Shown: positions 63,452 through 64,000 of the stretch, one piece after another
Layout of the letters: every line of letters starts with the position of its first letter
Numbering within the stretch: position 1 is the first letter of the stretch
DNA from: Chitiniphilus eburneus
Lineage (GTDB): Bacteria > Pseudomonadota > Gammaproteobacteria > Burkholderiales > Chitinibacteraceae
Assembly (NCBI RefSeq): GCF_005048205.1
Contig: NZ_SUMF01000012.1
Coordinates: 32,505-96,504, forward strand
DNA: 64,000 nt
Direction: 5' to 3'
The notes under the pieces: generated by a model
Database searches by the model: none
Told to the model about the DNA's origin: nothing
Seen by the model: only the letters and a program-made list of their open reading frames with translations
Program-made: the position numbers and the translations under genes

Positions 63452-64000
63452 GGCGTGTGCTCCCGGTGCGGGTCGCCGGCCGGTGGTGGTTCGGTCGCGG
63501 TGGCGGTGGCGGTCGGTGGCCAGGGCCCCGGCAGGGAGCCGCCCAGCAAGGCTTCCAGTCGGGCCGACGCCAGCCAGAACCGGCCCAGCGCGGCGCTGGT
63601 TTCGTGGGCCGCGTCCAGAGTGGCGCGCCGCGCGTCCAGCAACTCGTACACCCCGAGCAGCATGCCGTTGTAGTGCTTGATCGCTTCATCGCTGCGCTGC
63701 GTGGCCAGGGTCTGCATGGCTTGCGCTCGCTGGGTCGCCTGCCACGCCTCGGTGGTCCGGCGACCGGCGATGGCAATGTCGCGGCGGGCCGATTGCATGG
63801 CGTTGGTGGCGTCCAGCCAGGCAACCGGAATGCCGGCCAGGCGGCCCGCATCGTCGGCGGTGGCCAGCGGATGGGCGAGCAAGGGCAGGCGAACCGGGCG
63901 CGGACTGGCCCGGGTGGCCTGCTTCGACGCGAGCGCGGCTGCGTTCGCGGCACGCCGCAACGCGGGGCTGTGTGCCTCGGCCCAGGCCGCGAGTGTCGTC
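63448..64000 (-). CDS. TolC-family outer membrane efflux protein, C-terminal part
   Basis: The frame runs off the window edge, so the N-terminus is missing. The visible 183 residues (TLAAWAEAHSPALRRAANAAAL at the start, and QTLATQRSDEAIKHYNGML-type helix later) resemble the second repeat of TolC/CusC-type channels. The stop overlaps the oxidase start (ATGA). The partner pump, if any, would lie beyond the window. Confidence 0.82.
   Translation of the reverse strand, partial: TTLAAWAEAHSPALRRAANAAALASKQATRASPRPVRLPLLAHPLATADDAGRLAGIPVAWLDATNAMQSARRDIAIAGRRTTEAWQATQRAQAMQTLATQRSDEAIKHYNGMLLGVYELLDARRATLDAAHETSAALGRFWLASARLEALLGGSLPGPWPPTATATATEPPPAGDPHREHTP

Overview
The window looks like a chromosomal core segment of a high-GC betaproteobacterium, most plausibly of the Neisseriales/Chromobacteriaceae kind. 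This is inferred from protein sequence style, the tRNA-Tyr-Gly-Thr-tufA-tRNA-Trp-secE order, the betaproteobacterial-type ApaH motif (GDIQGC), a ZapD-YacG-CoaE-PilDCB block and the QTNPLSE variant of the RpoB rifampicin region. I see no rRNA genes, prophage, CRISPR array or intact insertion sequence.

Layout. 1-4.8 kb: end of a DUF456 membrane-protein gene, lgt (-), ilvD (+), an alkyltransferase-like repair protein, an isolated Ig-like lipoprotein (-) and tRNA-Phe (-). About 0.8 kb without a recognisable gene follows. 5.6-37.8 kb: the transcription/translation supercluster on the + strand: tRNA-Tyr, -Gly, -Thr, tufA, tRNA-Trp, secE, nusG, rplKAJL, rpoBC, rpsLG, fusA, tufB, rpsJ, the S10 genes, the spc genes, secY-infA-rpmJ and the alpha genes to rplQ. 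It ends in a terminator with 19-bp perfect arms. Promoters and terminator-like hairpins cut the cluster before rpsL, rplC and rplN, and a strong promoter sits before rpsM.

37.8-47.8 kb: HDOD protein (-), apaH (+), then a minus-strand block: an OlsB-like acyltransferase with a PlsC-like acyltransferase, yacG-zapD-coaE, the type IV pilus genes pilD-pilC-pilB, and a CcsA-type cytochrome c assembly protein. 47.9-53.8 kb (+): ffh, rpsP-rimM-trmD-rplS, ogt-xerD and an MscS channel. 53.8-58.3 kb: clpS-clpA (-), cspA (+), icd (-). 58.3-61.2 kb (+): rluE, a small lysine-rich exported protein, a structured repeat element of about 275 bp, then nudJ-mnmA. 61.2-64 kb (-): a copper-handling operon: TolC-like protein (cut by the window end), compact multicopper oxidase, cupredoxin, DUF411 protein.

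Most genes are conserved housekeeping genes. The least explained parts are the repeat element at 59318-59591 (25-bp terminal inverted repeats around two hairpins and a 20-bp palindrome), the terminator hairpins placed on or next to promoter start points inside the ribosomal cluster, the hairpin-rich rplN leader with a duplicated motif, the gene-free stretch at 4771-5570, and the orphan Ig-like lipoprotein.
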